Source: Aphidius gifuensis
Taxonomy: Eukaryota; Arthropoda; Insecta; Hymenoptera; Braconidae
Length of the DNA stretch: 64,000 bases
Reading direction: 5' to 3'
Assembly: GCF_014905175.1 (NCBI RefSeq)
Contig: NC_057790.1
Coordinates: forward strand, 20,672,469-20,736,468
Shown: piece after piece, positions 50,126-63,915 of the stretch
Position numbering within the stretch: the stretch's first letter is position 1
Layout of the letters: each line of letters begins with the position of its first letter
The notes under the pieces: generated by a model
The model's input: only the letters and a program-made list of their open reading frames with translations
Told to the model about the DNA's origin: nothing
Databases searched by the model: none
Made by a program: the position numbers and the translations under genes

Positions 50126-52300
50126 TATTTTTTACAATCATATATATATAAAATACAAAGATGTATAATGAAATTTTATATTGGTAAATCTTGCACAGCA
50201 TCTATTTCATCAAGTACACCGACACATTCAAAATCAATTGAATGATTATTGCAATGTATGCGCCGGGTATACATGTGAGCAACATTACTATTTGAATAGT
50301 TTATCTATAGTATCTGATGTCCGATCGACAACGACGACTTTGTGAAGGACAAGGTGAAAAAACTCCTCGAAATCAAGAGAGATAAAAGTCGATGCTTACT
50401 ATACCACTCAGTTTTTTGAAGGGTGAGATTTTTTGGCTTACGTAGTTGTCATCTATAATTTATGTGGTTACGATAAGCCCACGATCAATGTTTTTTTTTC
50501 CGCATACTTGAATCAAGTCAAAAAGTATTTATTGACAATTTTTTTCACGTTTATTATTTTTATATTTTATCCCTGTACTTTATACAATCAAAATTGGTTA
50601 TCTAGGACCACACACTGTGGTGGCTTTTACTCAAGTCTGCCTCTTCTTATTTTCTGGATTGTAATTATAATTTTAATACAAGTCTCATTTCTATTAATTA
50701 TGAGACTTCGTTAGATATATAATCTATAATGCTTTCACGATAATGAAGATTGACTGGGATTGATTAGGATGATGTCGTGTTTGGTGCTTCGAGCTTCTAG
50801 TCTCTTGTGTACATTACTTATATGATTGATCAACATTATATATTATTTATTATATATATAGATTAATATTAAATACAACAGCTCACAATTTATATCGTAT
50901 CTTAAATCATTTATCTTAAACATACAATTTTTATTATTTTTTTTTTAATTGTGAGGAGTTTGTAAATGACAAAATAAGCCAGAGTTTCCATAAGAGATAA
51001 CTGAAAAATTCACACGTTTATTGACATCCTATTGTTGCCATAATTTTGGCAAATTACTTGTTTATTTTTTGCTTTTACTAATTAGGTTTAATGAATGTGT
51101 GAGAAAAATTAAACGAATATTTTTATAATATGTAATAATATTATCATTAGGGGTAATATATTTTTCTTTAGTATTTTTTAATGCACAAGTGAATGATGAA
51201 TCAAAATAAAAAAGTTATGAAAGTCTATTTCAATCAAAATACATAAATGTGGAAAAAAAAATTAATTTATTTTAAAAGTATCTTATATAACAGGTGTAAT
51301 TTCAAAGACCAAAAGGCACATTACAGAAATAAAAACTCTAGGGACTTGTTATATCAACTTAAACTTGACTTAAACTTTTCTTTTAAATTTTTTTTTTTTT
51401 TTGTTATTTATATACATTGTTTCAAGTGCCGCAAAACTCTTGAGAAATAAATCATAACGTAACGAAAAAAATAAAATGAATGAAAAAAGATTTGAATATA
51501 ATAAAAGTAGACTTGAAAAATTTCTCCCTCAGTGGTTTTTATTATGAAAATTTATAAATTAATTTTAACACTATTAATTTTTTGTGCTTTAATTATTTTT
51601 ATTTAAATTAAAATCAATAGAAATAAAACCACACGACGTCCAATATCTTTATATATATTTTATATGAAATTCATGAACAATAAAAAGTTAGTGATTACCA
51701 CCTCCTAGAGTTATATCGTCGTATTGGCGTCAACCCTTATTTTTTTTATCTTTTCACCACCTATTGTTTTCATGATACAAATGTGTTAATACACAAGTCT
51801 CATTGCACATTATAAACATAAACCCCGTTGTGTATTTATACTGTGCAATATTTTTAAACTTTCATTATTATCTAAAATCACAAAAACTATTTTTTTCAAT
51901 TTATTTAAAAGAGTTAAATGGAATTTTTTTACTCGTCAATGGTATTTAAATGAATAAAGTTTTTAAATGATTTGACAAGATGATTTAGTACTCAACCAAG
52001 CAAATTACCAAAAAAGATGAAGAAAATAATAATTCTTAATATTAATTGGTTTTTTTAACATGGTGCTAAAAAAGGTTTTAGCATGTATAGAGCAATATCA
52101 GCAAGACAGGAAGAGCAAGTAGCTTGTGAAGTAATGGCTCGTGGATAATAAAAAAATAAGAAAATATGTGAGCGAATGAGGAGAATTTAAAGAGAGAAGA
52201 GAGGTAAAATAAGAATAAAAATATAGAAGTGGATGATATACGAATGAGAGGGTGGTGTGGTTGGTTGTCAGGAGGGAAAGACGAAAGCTGCGAAAGCTTC
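50126..52300. other. AT-rich DNA without supported genes
   Basis: Intergenic or PMCA-intronic sequence. A moderately GC-rich patch occurs at 50200-50450; otherwise nothing beyond simple sequence. Confidence 0.4.
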
Positions 52301-53450
52301 AAAAAGGGTAGTACAAGGGCGATATTGAAGCGCATGCGTTTGAGCCCTGGCCTTCCTGGCAGGCGCTCAAACGTAATGCCAGTCCTACTCAGGCCGTAGT
52401 GAAATAAACATCATTTTATATATATATATATTTTATGTTATAAAATTATCCAAGGAAGCAACCATCATCTACCACCCCCTTTCGAGCAACCGAATATAAA
52501 AATAAAAAAACTAAAAAAAAAAAAAAGAAATCAATAAATATACATTATTCAAAATGATTAATTAATTAAATTTTAAGTGTTATAAAAATATAACTTATAA
52601 AAAATGCATATACAAATTAAAAGATCAAAATATATTGTTATTAATAAATTAAAGTGGATTCAAAAAATTAAGCAATAGTAAAAAATGATTTTACGTATAG
52701 TTTGTAAAAACTAGTGTGTGATGTGTTAAAAAAAAAAAAAAATTAAAAAAATAATATAATAAAAGTGGGCCACAGTGGTAAACTTAAGTTTTAATTTTTT
52801 TTTTTTTTTTCCTCCTATTTTACTTGATTTTAAATTGTTATCAATGATTTATTATTTTAATAAAGTGTAACTATATTTATTAAGTAATTAAAAATTGTGT
52901 TGAAATTAAAAAAAAAAAAAAAAAAGTGGACAAGCATTAGTGAAATATAAAAATCTGGGCACCTCAAAAAAAAAAAATAAATTATGTTTTATGTAGTTAT
53001 TAAAAATATTATTTACTTGTAGTGAAAATGAAATTAAATTGAAATTTGTTTATTAGTAAAAACTAGATAAAAAAATAATAGTTAATTAACATTATGTAAA
53101 AAGTGGTTATTGTGTTTTTAAATTTGTTGGTTTATTTATCATTGTTAAAAAAAAATTTACTTCATTAATATAATAAAATTAAGTGATCTTACACTAAATG
53201 CTTCGATCACGATACAAAACGTGAAAGTTAAGACGAGGAAAAACGGAGGGTGGAAGTGGGTGAAACCGGCGAGGTGGAATTGGCGGCGAAAGAAGAGAAA
53301 AAGATACGACACGGGTGGAAACATAAAAAATTGGTGTGTTTATATAATTTATTTATTTACTATTTAAAATTTACTACATATAGGAAGTATCCTTTTTTTT
53401 TTTACAATATGTAAAATATTTATTGTAAGAAAAAAAAATAGCTGGCGACG
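52300..53450 (+). promoter_or_regulatory. second candidate promoter / leader exon region before PMCA
   Basis: A GC-rich island at 52310-52400 holds GCGCATGCG (52330-52338, NRF1/Ewg-like) and a 9-bp inverted repeat (52337-52345 / 52365-52373). About 1 kb of A-rich sequence follows, then purine-rich GC patches (53220-53335) and a donor-like gacg/gtgaga at 53450/53451. This layout parallels the 22.3-23.46 kb island and may be an alternative PMCA first exon. Confidence 0.35.
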
Positions 53451-56400
53451 GTGAGAATATTATTCGAGGAGGGAGATTAGAAAGAGGAGGGTTGTCTCAT
53501 TTTAAACAACTCACAGCGAGAGCAAAAGTTCCGGGAGTAAAAATAGAATCATCAGAGACATTTGAAAGACGTTAGAAATTTGATGATAAAAAAAAAATAT
53601 ATTATTTTCGGAGTGTAACAAAACATCAGTGTCAGGCAGTATATATATACTTTTTAGCAACGAATAATTTGACACGTACATGATGCTTTACATCCTCATA
53701 TATAACATACAATTTTTTTACATTTTACCTACAATGTAATTATTATTTTACCTCGTTAAATAAATTACACAATTCTATTTTTTTTTTACAAATAAATTTT
53801 TAAAAAAAGTTACTTTAAAAATACTAATGAAAAATTATTAAATTTTTTATTTATTATAAAATATTTTCATATAAAAATTTAATTTATATTTATTGTTTTT
53901 GTAATTTATAATTTTTTCTATCTAACAAGTATTCATGGATTTCACGTTTGCCTGGGCTAAAGCTTTTTTCTAAAATATAAAGCGATATTTTAGGATTGCT
54001 TGATGAGCCAGTCACCACGACATACACCAGACCTCGTGGTACATATGATAATAATGACGATGACGTGTGTATCTCCCCGTTTTTGTCAGTGAAAAAAAAA
54101 AAAAAACAAATTTATACGAAAAGAGGAAGAGATGACGTGTTATATTTTTCACTATGTGCATCACTGTCTTGCCAACTTCTCGTCCTACACATTATTATAA
54201 TGTTGATTTTTTATTATAACATAAAATTTTTTTGCATGACGATACTTTTCATCACTCACTTGAAACACTCAGTAAATGTCTTATATCCACATTTTTTGAA
54301 TACTAAATTTTCTAATTATTTAAAAAATCATTTATCCATAAATAAATATAAATATTTCAACTTACAATATACGATAATCAATATTAATTAATTAAAATAT
54401 ACATAAAACAACTTTGTTATTATTAATATTTAAAAATATAAATGATTGTTTTATTATGACATTTATAAGATGATTCATAGTAATTAATCGATGGCCTTGC
54501 ATATGCACACACACACTTTGTATTTTATTATTTAAATTTTATAAACATGTAATATTTAATTTTATATACAAATACCAATATGAATACTAAGTAAAATAAT
54601 AATTGCATTATAATAATAGTAGCTTTGTGTATACTTATTGACGTATAAACATATACTGATTGATAATTTTTTATCTTGTTGGTTGAATAAATTTATAGAG
54701 GTAATTAATTTCAATGTTGGTTGATATATCAGGGTGAACACGGCAAACCTCGACAACGTTTGAGACATGTTTTGTGGGTTGATAAGAGATGGGTGAAAAG
54801 GGGAATAGTGATAGAGCTGAGGAAAAGAGCCAATGAGGTATATGACATACATGACATCAGTGATTATATCGTGTAAATCTTGTGACCACTTATGAGGTAT
54901 CATTTAGAGGCCCATCAAAATCATGCTTAATTTAGTAACAATGCTGTCCATCTTAGCAATAGATTCACAATCCTTTAACCCCTATAAATATTTGTCTAAT
55001 TTTATTATCAAATTATTATTGATATTCTATCATTATTTATAAATATAAATATTTTTCAATGTTAAATTAAAAGTTTAATAATAATTATAATATGTAAATG
55101 TAGTTGTGTATCTATACAAATCATATAATTATTTTCAGTTATTTTGCGTGCATTTAAAATTGTTGTGTAGTGGGTATAAAAATTAAAGACTCATTAGTCA
55201 TTATTTTTTGAGTTATGTACATTCAAGAGTGTAACAATAATGATGAACAAGGAGTTAAATAAAAATTGACAGGTGGGTGGGTGGGTGAGTGGGAGCAAGG
55301 GAGATTGATCTCCGGAAAGATAGTTTTCCCTCGCCTGCCTTCTCTTCCTCCTCCTTCTTCAACACTATATAATCATTAAATACATATCGATGCAAAATAG
55401 TTTCTATTACACGTGATTTAATTTCTAAATATCAATAAACTCTCAAATTAAATAAATTACATTTAAATTTTTAAATTCATAGATTATTTATAAAAATTTT
55501 TTTTTTTTTATTGATTTGATGTATATCTATTTTTTTTTTTTTCATATATGTTTAGGTGAGGTTTTTTTTTTTTTTATTATTATTATTAGATTTAAAATGA
55601 TTTCAGAGTCGATATGATGGTATTTGCTTCGTGCGTCACACTTCTGTTGTAGTCATCAGTTCTCCTTCTCCAATTTATCCAATAATTTTTCCTTTTTTTT
55701 TTTTTTCCTGTCATTTTTTTTCTTCAGTGTGCCCTTTCTATTTCCACTCCAACTAAACGAAATTCTAGTAGTCAAAAAATATTATTGTCAAGTGTTGAAA
55801 ATTATTTTAATAAATAAAATTCTCATTGTGGAAACGCTAAAATTGAAGGTAATTATTTTAATGTCTCTCGTGGGAAGATATTATTTTTTTAAATTAATAT
55901 TAACTCTATTATTATTCTTATAAATATATATATATTTTAAGCATTGTAATTGCTATTTATTCGAGTCAAGCAAACGTCATCCAATTGTGGCCCAGGGTCA
56001 CCGGTTTTATACCCGGCTATAACACCCCAGCAATTTCATCAAACTCGAGAATTTTATCAGTGTGTTACCACGAATCTGGAATTAAAAAAAAAACATTTAC
56101 CAACAATATAAAGAGTTTTTTTAACTCTATAAATTTATTAATAATTTAAAAAAATATTAACCATCAAAATATTCTATAATTTTATTATATCGAAAAACAA
56201 ACAACAATATTTTATTGACAATAATTAAATTTATGAATTAAAACAACAATAAAACTTTTGTTTAAATAAATAATAATAATCAAATAATATTAATAAAAAT
56301 ATTAAGTATTTAAACAATAAATTTCGGTTACAAATTTATTATTCAATTCCTAAATTTACATTTTATTTATTTATTATTTTCTATTAATTATTTAAACCTT

Positions 56401-57863
56401 ATTTTCAAATGTAAAAGATATTAATCATTCAAAAAAAAAAAAAAAACCAAAACTATCTAATCTAAAAAAAAAGAACACAACGTACATGATAAAATAATCA
56501 AGTTTTTTTTTTGAAATTTATCTATTGATAATGTTAGTCATAACTGGCTAGTTTGACGTATGTTATTAATCATTTTTATTTTATCTAAAAATAGAAACAA
56601 CAAAAATGACAAATAAATATATATTTTCGTTAATGAAGCCATGTAAAATATAAAAAAATTTAAAATTTTCAAAAAAAATTTATCACCAGATAATAATAAA
56701 TCATAAATGACTAACCTGATGACTCTTTTCATGATTTTTTGATCTTAAAATAAAAAAAACAATCATAAAAAAAATAAATATATTAAATATATTTTTTTCG
56801 TCCATTTCTTTGGAGTAATGTCTCTTGACCCAGTGACGTATTTGTAGTTCTTCCCCGCTCAACCAGATGGCAATAGAGATAGGTCATGCGTGTTGGTGTT
56901 AGCGTCAATGTAGGAGAAAGGGACACTCGGGGTGAGGAGGGTTTTTGTGTGTAGTTTCATTGGATTTGTCGTTGTTGTCGCATGAATAAATACCTGCACA
57001 TAAATAAAAAAAAAACAAGGAGAGACAGGCCATTACGTGTATGTATTAAAAAAAAAAAACTAAATAATAAAAAGATTTATTAAATTAATTTAATTATAAA
57101 TCAGATATATTATAGTTCATCGCATATGTGTGTTAATATACAAATAAATTGTATAATTGTGTGTGATTGCGAACTTGAATTATCAAATTGCCGGTAAAAA
57201 AAAAAAAAACACATGCAAAAATATCATTTTATTTACTTGTGTGATTCATCATTTATTATTTAAACATTTTCTTTTTTTTTTCTAAATTTATAAACTTGAT
57301 TTTGATTATTGTTATTATTTATTTTGAAACAATTGTTATTATTATTTTAGACTTTCACTTGAGGTAAACAATAATAGATATGACCGTTATATTTATGTGT
57401 TGTTATTATTATTATTGTTATTATTGACAAGGGTGTGAATAATTATCTGAGCGTTGAACCGTTTATGAATCACTTGAGTGTATATTTTTTTTTATTTTTA
57501 ATTTTTTGTCATTCATATTTGGTGATGATGATTATTATTTTTTGATTATTAAATATATTTTTGTAGGTATTGATTAGATAGAATTATTGTATAGTTAAAT
57601 TGACAATTGTTGTTAATTTTTCAATTCATTGAAAGTTTATTTTTTTTTTAATTTTTATATTTTTCAAAGTATACATAACCTGTAAATGACCACGCAGACA
57701 CAGAGAGATATATAAATTTGATAACGGTTATGCCGGTTTGTTAAACGTTAGAATATTGACCTAGAAAATATTTATTAACAAGAAAATCAAATAATAATTT
57801 GATGATAAATTATCATGATTTTTATTATTTAAAATATTAATAATTGTATTTGTTTGTTTATAG
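53451..57863. other. AT-rich DNA, probable PMCA 5' intron
   Basis: No supported coding gene. It ends in a good acceptor (gtttatag at 57856-57863), so at least its right part is intron. A short hairpin (ACCACGA 54014-54020 / TCGTGGT 54034-54040), a GGGT-type minisatellite (55272-55295) and GC-richer patches at 55955-56060 and 56830-56990 are present. Frames of 113-131 codons are low complexity. Confidence 0.45.
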
Positions 57864-57990
57864 CTGGTGGAACTCTGACCTTTTGGAGCTCAAAGGAGTG
57901 CCTAAATTGGGCATTAATTGAAGTTTAAAAAAAATAAAATAAAATTCATATTGACTTGGTGCAATTAGAATTTAAAAAAAACGAAAGGAG
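57864..57990 (+). other. PMCA 5'UTR portion of first coding exon
   Basis: Begins directly after the acceptor at 57863 and runs to the ATG at 57991. The context 'aaaggagATGG' is purine-rich with A at -6 and G at -3 and +4, suiting initiation. Confidence 0.6.
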
Positions 57991-60900
57991 ATGGCGACGA
58001 TAGATGGGCGGCCTGCCCAATATGGCATCACCTTAAAACAACTTCGAGAGCTTATGGAACATCGTGGTCGTGAAGGTGTTGGTAAAATTCAGGGCTATGG
58101 TGGTGTACAGGAAATATGTAAAAAATTATATACCTCACCCAGTGATGGTAAGGCTTTTTTAAAAATTTATTTAATAGATCTATAAGCAACTATTCATCAC
58201 AACATTAATGAACATTAAATAAAATGATTTATAAATATTTTAGGCCTCAGTGGGTCATCAGCGGATATGGAACACAGGCGTGAAACATTTGGATCAAATT
58301 CAATACCTCCAAAACCACCAAAAACATTTGTACAATTAGTGTGGGAAGCTATACAAGATGTTACTTTAATCATTCTTATAATTGCAGCTGTTGTTTCATT
58401 AGGTCTTAGTCTTTATAAACCTCCAGCAAGTGAACATAATGAAAGTGGTGGTATGTTATGTTGTTGATATGTTTTACAATAATATTTTTAAATGATTGAA
58501 CTAGCTAAATATGTATTTATTTTTAATTTAGCTCATTTGGATGAAGATGAAACAAAATATGGCTGGATTGAGGGTCTTGCTATTTTAGTTTCTGTTATTG
58601 TTGTTGTATTAGTAACAGCATTCAATGATTATTCAAAAGAAAGACAATTTCGTGGTCTTCAAAATAGGATAGAAGGAGAACATAAATTTTCAGTTATTCG
58701 ACAAGGAGAAGTTAAACAAATATCTGTATCTGATATTGTTGTTGGTGATATTTGTCAGGTATATAATTAATTGAAATTAATAATATATTGTTTTTATATA
58801 GTACATGTTTTTTAAAATATAATTGTTATATTTTTACAGGTCAAATATGGTGACTTGTTGCCAGCAGATGGTATTCTCATACAGAGTAACGATCTCAAGG
58901 TTGATGAATCCAGTTTGACTGGTGAATCAGATCATGTCAAAAAAGGAGAAGCTTTTGATCCCATGGTGTTATCTGGTATGTTTATTATTATTACTTTTAA
59001 TTGCATAATGATTTTTTTATTCAATATGTATTTGACTAATGATATTTATGATATTATTTAGGTACTCATGTGATGGAAGGCTCTGGAAAAATGTTAGTTG
59101 CTGCTGTTGGTGTTAATTCACAAGCTGGTATTATTTTCACTTTATTGGGTGCTGCTGTTGATCAACAAGAACAGGAAATTAAAAAAATGAAAAAAGGTAT
59201 GTAATAAGACTTTATTGACAGGTAAATTTTTTATTATTTTTATCAGGTTTGATGATATTTATTTACTACTCACTGAAAATAATTGAATCCAATTTTTTCA
59301 TAATTATATAAAAATTTATAAGCGTTTTTTATTCTCAGTGAGCAATATTGCTAGTTAATTTATTTATAATATGATTTTTATAAATCATTTTATTGAAGAA
59401 ACATACATTTTATTAATGGTTGCATGGATGTTTTTTTTTTTATTTGAAAAATATTTAATAATTGACTCACAAATTGTTTGATTATTACAACAATTGTCGC
59501 ATGATTTATTATAACTAGAGTTTTTGTTTATTATTTTTTTTTTTTTCAACAATATCACGTGAATTTTTTTGAGAAATAATTATATAATAGATCATTGCCT
59601 GTTTGTCTAATTTCACCAATTTTTATAAATTGTTTATTTAAATCTGGAAGACAAAATTGAATGATTTTCCTTTAATTTCCTTGATTAATTCCAGTCAATA
59701 CAATTATTATTTTATATATTTAGACACATTATGTTTTTATATATTTGCACAAACATTATTTTTATTATTTTATACAAAAATCATTGTGACAAAAATTATT
59801 ATTCTAATTTTTTTTTTGACAAAAAATATATCAACATGAAGTCTTTCATTTGATTAAAATTTCAAAACAGTTTAGAAGATACTCGTTGATATTAATTATA
59901 GCTTTTTTTTTTTTTTTACTTTACAATAACTTAATCGGACAATTTAATTATCTTCTAGGCTGTTAATCAAAATTAATCATTCTATAAATATTGGTTTTTT
60001 GTTAAGCTATATTAAATTTTGCTAAATTAATTTTTAAATATAAATTTTACATAACAACATGCAATGTTGTAAATGAAACAAAATATGAAAAAATATATAA
60101 CAAAACGTTGGAAACAATTAATTCAAAACAACGTCGCTAATTGATTTTTTTTGCATGTGTTTTTATTGTCTAGAGGCTAAAAAGCAGAGGAAGAAGAAAT
60201 CTCTATCAGGTGATTGAATAAAATTTTTTTTATATATTTTTTTTCAAATAATAATAATTATTTCTTCTTTTTGACTCTTTAAATAATATGAGGAAAAATA
60301 ATTTTCTATTTTAATTATTATATTTTTTTTTTTTCTATATATTTTATTTTATTTACAATTTCAAAAACCAGTTTGGTTTATTCTTTCTTTCACCTGAATA
60401 ATAATATGGGCATAGTATATTTATTTTTCAATCAACTTTCTTTTATACGGTTATATTAGAAAAAATAAATAAATAATCAATGACAAGCTTATTAGCTTCT
60501 TACGTGATGAAAAAATAAATAAAAATTGTCTCTTCAATGTAGTATGTCTAGGTCATTAAATGACCATCAATTTATTGAAATACAATTTATTTAATTAATA
60601 GTCAAACAAAACCAATTTATTATAAAACCACACATGTATGGCAAATTCATTTATTCACATTATTACATTATTATTAATTTATTGCAACAATCCATTTCTC
60701 CTTGCCCAACTCTTTTTAATTTTATAAATATTTTACTTGCCATTGAATGTAATTCATAAGTCATAATTAGTGGTTTCTTGTTTTTCTTTTTTTCTTTGCA
60801 CAATAACATTGATAAAATTTTACCCCATTTTATATAGATTTAAAAAAAAAAAATTAATCAAATTCCTAATATGCATCTGATTGAATTCCTGTTTGCTCAT

Positions 60901-63900
60901 AGATGATGCCATGTTTTAGTTGATTTAAAAAATTAAATATCATATCTAACATTATTTGTCTAATAATATTTTTCTTTTTATACAAAAATTAATTTAATTA
61001 TAAGCTAAAATAACTATAAAATTATTACTTTAAGTTTCTTTATTTTCTTTTTTTTTTCAATTAATAATTTTCCTCATAAATTTTTTTTTTTTATATTTTA
61101 TTTATTTCTTTTAATAAAATCATTCAATTACAATATTTTTTTTTTTCATAAATGAAAGTTTAAAAAAAATAAAAAATATTGTAATTAAAAATGATTTTAT
61201 CTAGTTTTAATAATAATGATGATAAACAAAAACAAATATTTATTTTTTTTTGTGTGTTAAATTAAAAAAAAAAAAAATGAATAAACCAAAAAAAGGTGAA
61301 GAAGCTGGTGAAATAACAAGCAACAGTCATGGAGGAAGTGGTGTACAACATGAATTTACGGATAATCATCGTGGACAATCTGAAGGTGGTGGTGGTGGTG
61401 GTGGACATAGTGATGAAAAAAAAGAAAAAAGTGTATTACAAGCAAAATTAACAAAACTTGCAATACAAATTGGCTATGCTGGTTCAATGATAGCATTTTT
61501 AACAGTTATTGTTTTAATTGTACATTTTGTTATAAAAACATTTGTATTGGAAAAAAAACAATTCGATCCAGTTTATGTCAATGATTTTGTTAAGTTCTTC
61601 ATTATTGGTGTAACAGTGCTTGTTGTTGCTGTACCAGAAGGTCTTCCTCTAGCTGTTACTCTGTCACTTGCTTATTCAGTCAAGGTTAATATAAATTACT
61701 TGAGTTATTTTTCATATAAATGTATAGATAAATATAGGTATATTTTTTATTAATTATTATTGTTTTATATTTATGTTTTTTTTTTTTTTTTAAAATCTAT
61801 AGAAAATGATGAAAGATAACAATTTAGTACGACATTTGGATGCTTGTGAAACAATGGGTAATGCAACAGCAATTTGTTCTGATAAAACAGGCACATTAAC
61901 AACAAATCGTATGACTGTTGTACAAACATATTTATGTGAAAAATTAAGTAAAACAGTACCACCATTCTCTGATGTACCAAATAATATTGGAAACTTATTA
62001 ATTCAGGCAATATCTGTTAATTCATCATATACATCGAGAATAATGCCAGGACAAGATCCATCTGAATTACCAATGCAAGTTGGTAATAAAACTGAATGTG
62101 CCTTACTTGGACTTGTATTGGCATTTGGCCAAAATTATCAAACAATAAGAGATGATATACCTGAAGAAACATTTACACGTGTTTATACATTTAACAGTGT
62201 ACGTAAAAGTATGTCAACAGTTATACCAAAACAAGGTGGTGGTTATAGATTATTTACAAAAGGTGCATCTGAAATAATAATGAAAAGATGTGCATTTATT
62301 TATGGACGTGATGGACATTTGGAAAAATTTACACGTGATATGCAAGATCGTTTAGTTAAAAATGTTATTGAACCAATGGCATGTGATGGTTTACGTACAA
62401 TATCAATAGCATATCGTGATTTTGTACCAGGTAAAGCTGAAATAAATCAAGTACATTGTGATGGTGAACCAAATTGGGATGATGAAGAAAATATTGTTGC
62501 TAATTTAACATGTCTTGGTATTGTTGGTATTGAAGATCCAGTTAGACCAGAAGTACCAGATGCAATACGTAAATGTCAAAAAGCTGGTATAACAGTACGT
62601 ATGGTTACTGGTGATAATATTAATACAGCACGTTCAATTGCTGTTAAATGTGGTATATTAAAACCAAATGATGAATTTCTTATTCTTGAGGGTAAAGAAT
62701 TTAATAGACGTGTTAGAGATGCTAATGGTGAAGTACAACAACATTTACTTGATAAAGTATGGCCAAAATTACGTGTACTTGCACGTTCATCACCAACAGA
62801 TAAATATACACTTGTTAAAGGTATGATTGATAGTAATGTAACAGCAAGTCGTGAAGTTGTTGCTGTTACTGGTGATGGTACAAATGATGGTCCAGCATTA
62901 AAAAAGGCTGATGTTGGTTTTGCAATGGGTATTGCTGGTACTGATGTTGCAAAAGAAGCTTCCGATATAATATTAACTGATGATAATTTTTCATCAATTG
63001 TCAAGGCTGTTATGTGGGGAAGAAATGTTTATGATAGTATTGCCAAATTTTTACAATTTCAATTGACAGTTAATGTTGTTGCTGTTATTGTTGCATTTTT
63101 TGGTGCATGTATTATACAAGATTCACCATTAAAAGCTGTACAAATGTTGTGGGTTAATTTAATTATGGATACATTAGCATCACTTGCATTAGCAACTGAA
63201 TTACCAACACCTGATTTATTATTACGTAAACCACATGGACGTACGAAACCACTTATATCAAGGACAATGATGAAAAATATACTTGGTCAAGCAGTATATC
63301 AATTGACTGTTATTTTTGGTCTTCTTTTTGTTGGTAAGTTTTATATTTTATAATATTATATTTTTATTTTTATTAATTTACATTATTTATTAGGTGACAA
63401 ATTTCTTGATATCCCAACTGGTGTTAAATCAACATCAAAAATACCAAATCAACATTTTACAATAATATTCAATACATTCGTTATGATGACTATGTTTAAC
63501 GAATTGAATGCCCGTAAAATTCATGGTCAACGTAATGTCTTCCAGGGAGTATTCACAAATCCTATCTTCTATACAATTTGGATTGGAACATGCTTATCAC
63601 AAGTAAGACATTTTTTTTATTTATATTTATTTTCATTTGATTTGTTTTCTTGATAATTTAAATTTTATTTATATTCAACAGTTATTCAACTAATAACTAT
63701 CAGTCAATAATTAATTATATCATATATTATCATTTAATTTAATATTTAATTTATTTCATTAAGGTTGTCATCATTCAATTTGGTGGAATGGCATTCAGCA
63801 CAGCACCATTGAGTGTAGAACAATGGTTATGGTGTATCTTCTTTGGAGTTGGTACATTGCTGTGGGGACAAATTGTTACAACTTTTCCAACGAGAAGTAT

Positions 63901-63915
63901 TCCCAAAATACTTTC
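57991..63915 (+). CDS. PMCA: plasma membrane calcium-transporting ATPase, 5' part, runs off the window
   Basis: Ten in-frame exons: 57991-58147, 58244-58450, 58532-58758, 58840-58975, 59062-59196, 60174-60209, 61296-61684, 61803-63333, 63394-63602, 63764-63915. They code 1059 residues plus two bases; the C-terminal calmodulin-binding tail lies beyond the window. P-type ATPase landmarks: TGES (224-227) in the actuator domain, PEGLP (413-417) in M4 for Ca2+ binding, the phosphorylated Asp456 in 'CSDKTGTLTT', KGASE from Lys582 in the nucleotide-binding domain, and TGDGTNDGP from Thr785 in the hinge. Hydrophobic pairs at about 94-112 and in exon 3 are M1/M2; later segments follow exon 8. Family role: ATP-driven Ca2+ export across the plasma membrane, activated by calmodulin. 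Exon 7 carries a Gly run (GGT repeat) in the cytosolic loop near splice site A. No break seen. Confidence 0.95.
59197..61295 (+). other. PMCA introns around the cassette exon
   Basis: AT-rich introns of 977 and 1086 bases with no other supported exon. The acceptor of the downstream exon (ag at 61294-61295) is preceded by an A-rich run; its nearest pyrimidine tract is about 40-55 bases upstream, which makes it weak. Confidence 0.6.
60174..60209 (+). CDS. PMCA: 36-base cassette exon of PMCA (splice site A region)
   Basis: A 12-codon exon, strongly basic (AKKQRKKKS), with acceptor tag at 60171-60173 and donor gtgatt at 60210. Both flanking junctions are phase 1, so including or skipping it keeps the frame. 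It lies where vertebrate PMCAs are alternatively spliced near the phospholipid-sensitive loop. Actual alternative use is inferred. Confidence 0.7.

Noticed and set aside
53996..54391. 131-codon plus-strand frame
   Set aside because: Starts at TTG; second half is an Ile/Phe/Tyr/Asn-rich A/T artefact; no splice or family support.
54562..54903. 113-codon minus-strand frame
   Set aside because: Ile/Tyr/Ser-rich with no recognisable domain; length alone is not convincing here.
55272..55295. GGGT minisatellite as telomere-like repeat
   Set aside because: Only a few imperfect units and not TTAGG; ordinary simple sequence.
62576..63004. 142-codon minus-strand frame
   Set aside because: Antisense to the highly conserved PMCA hinge region; it arises from codon bias.
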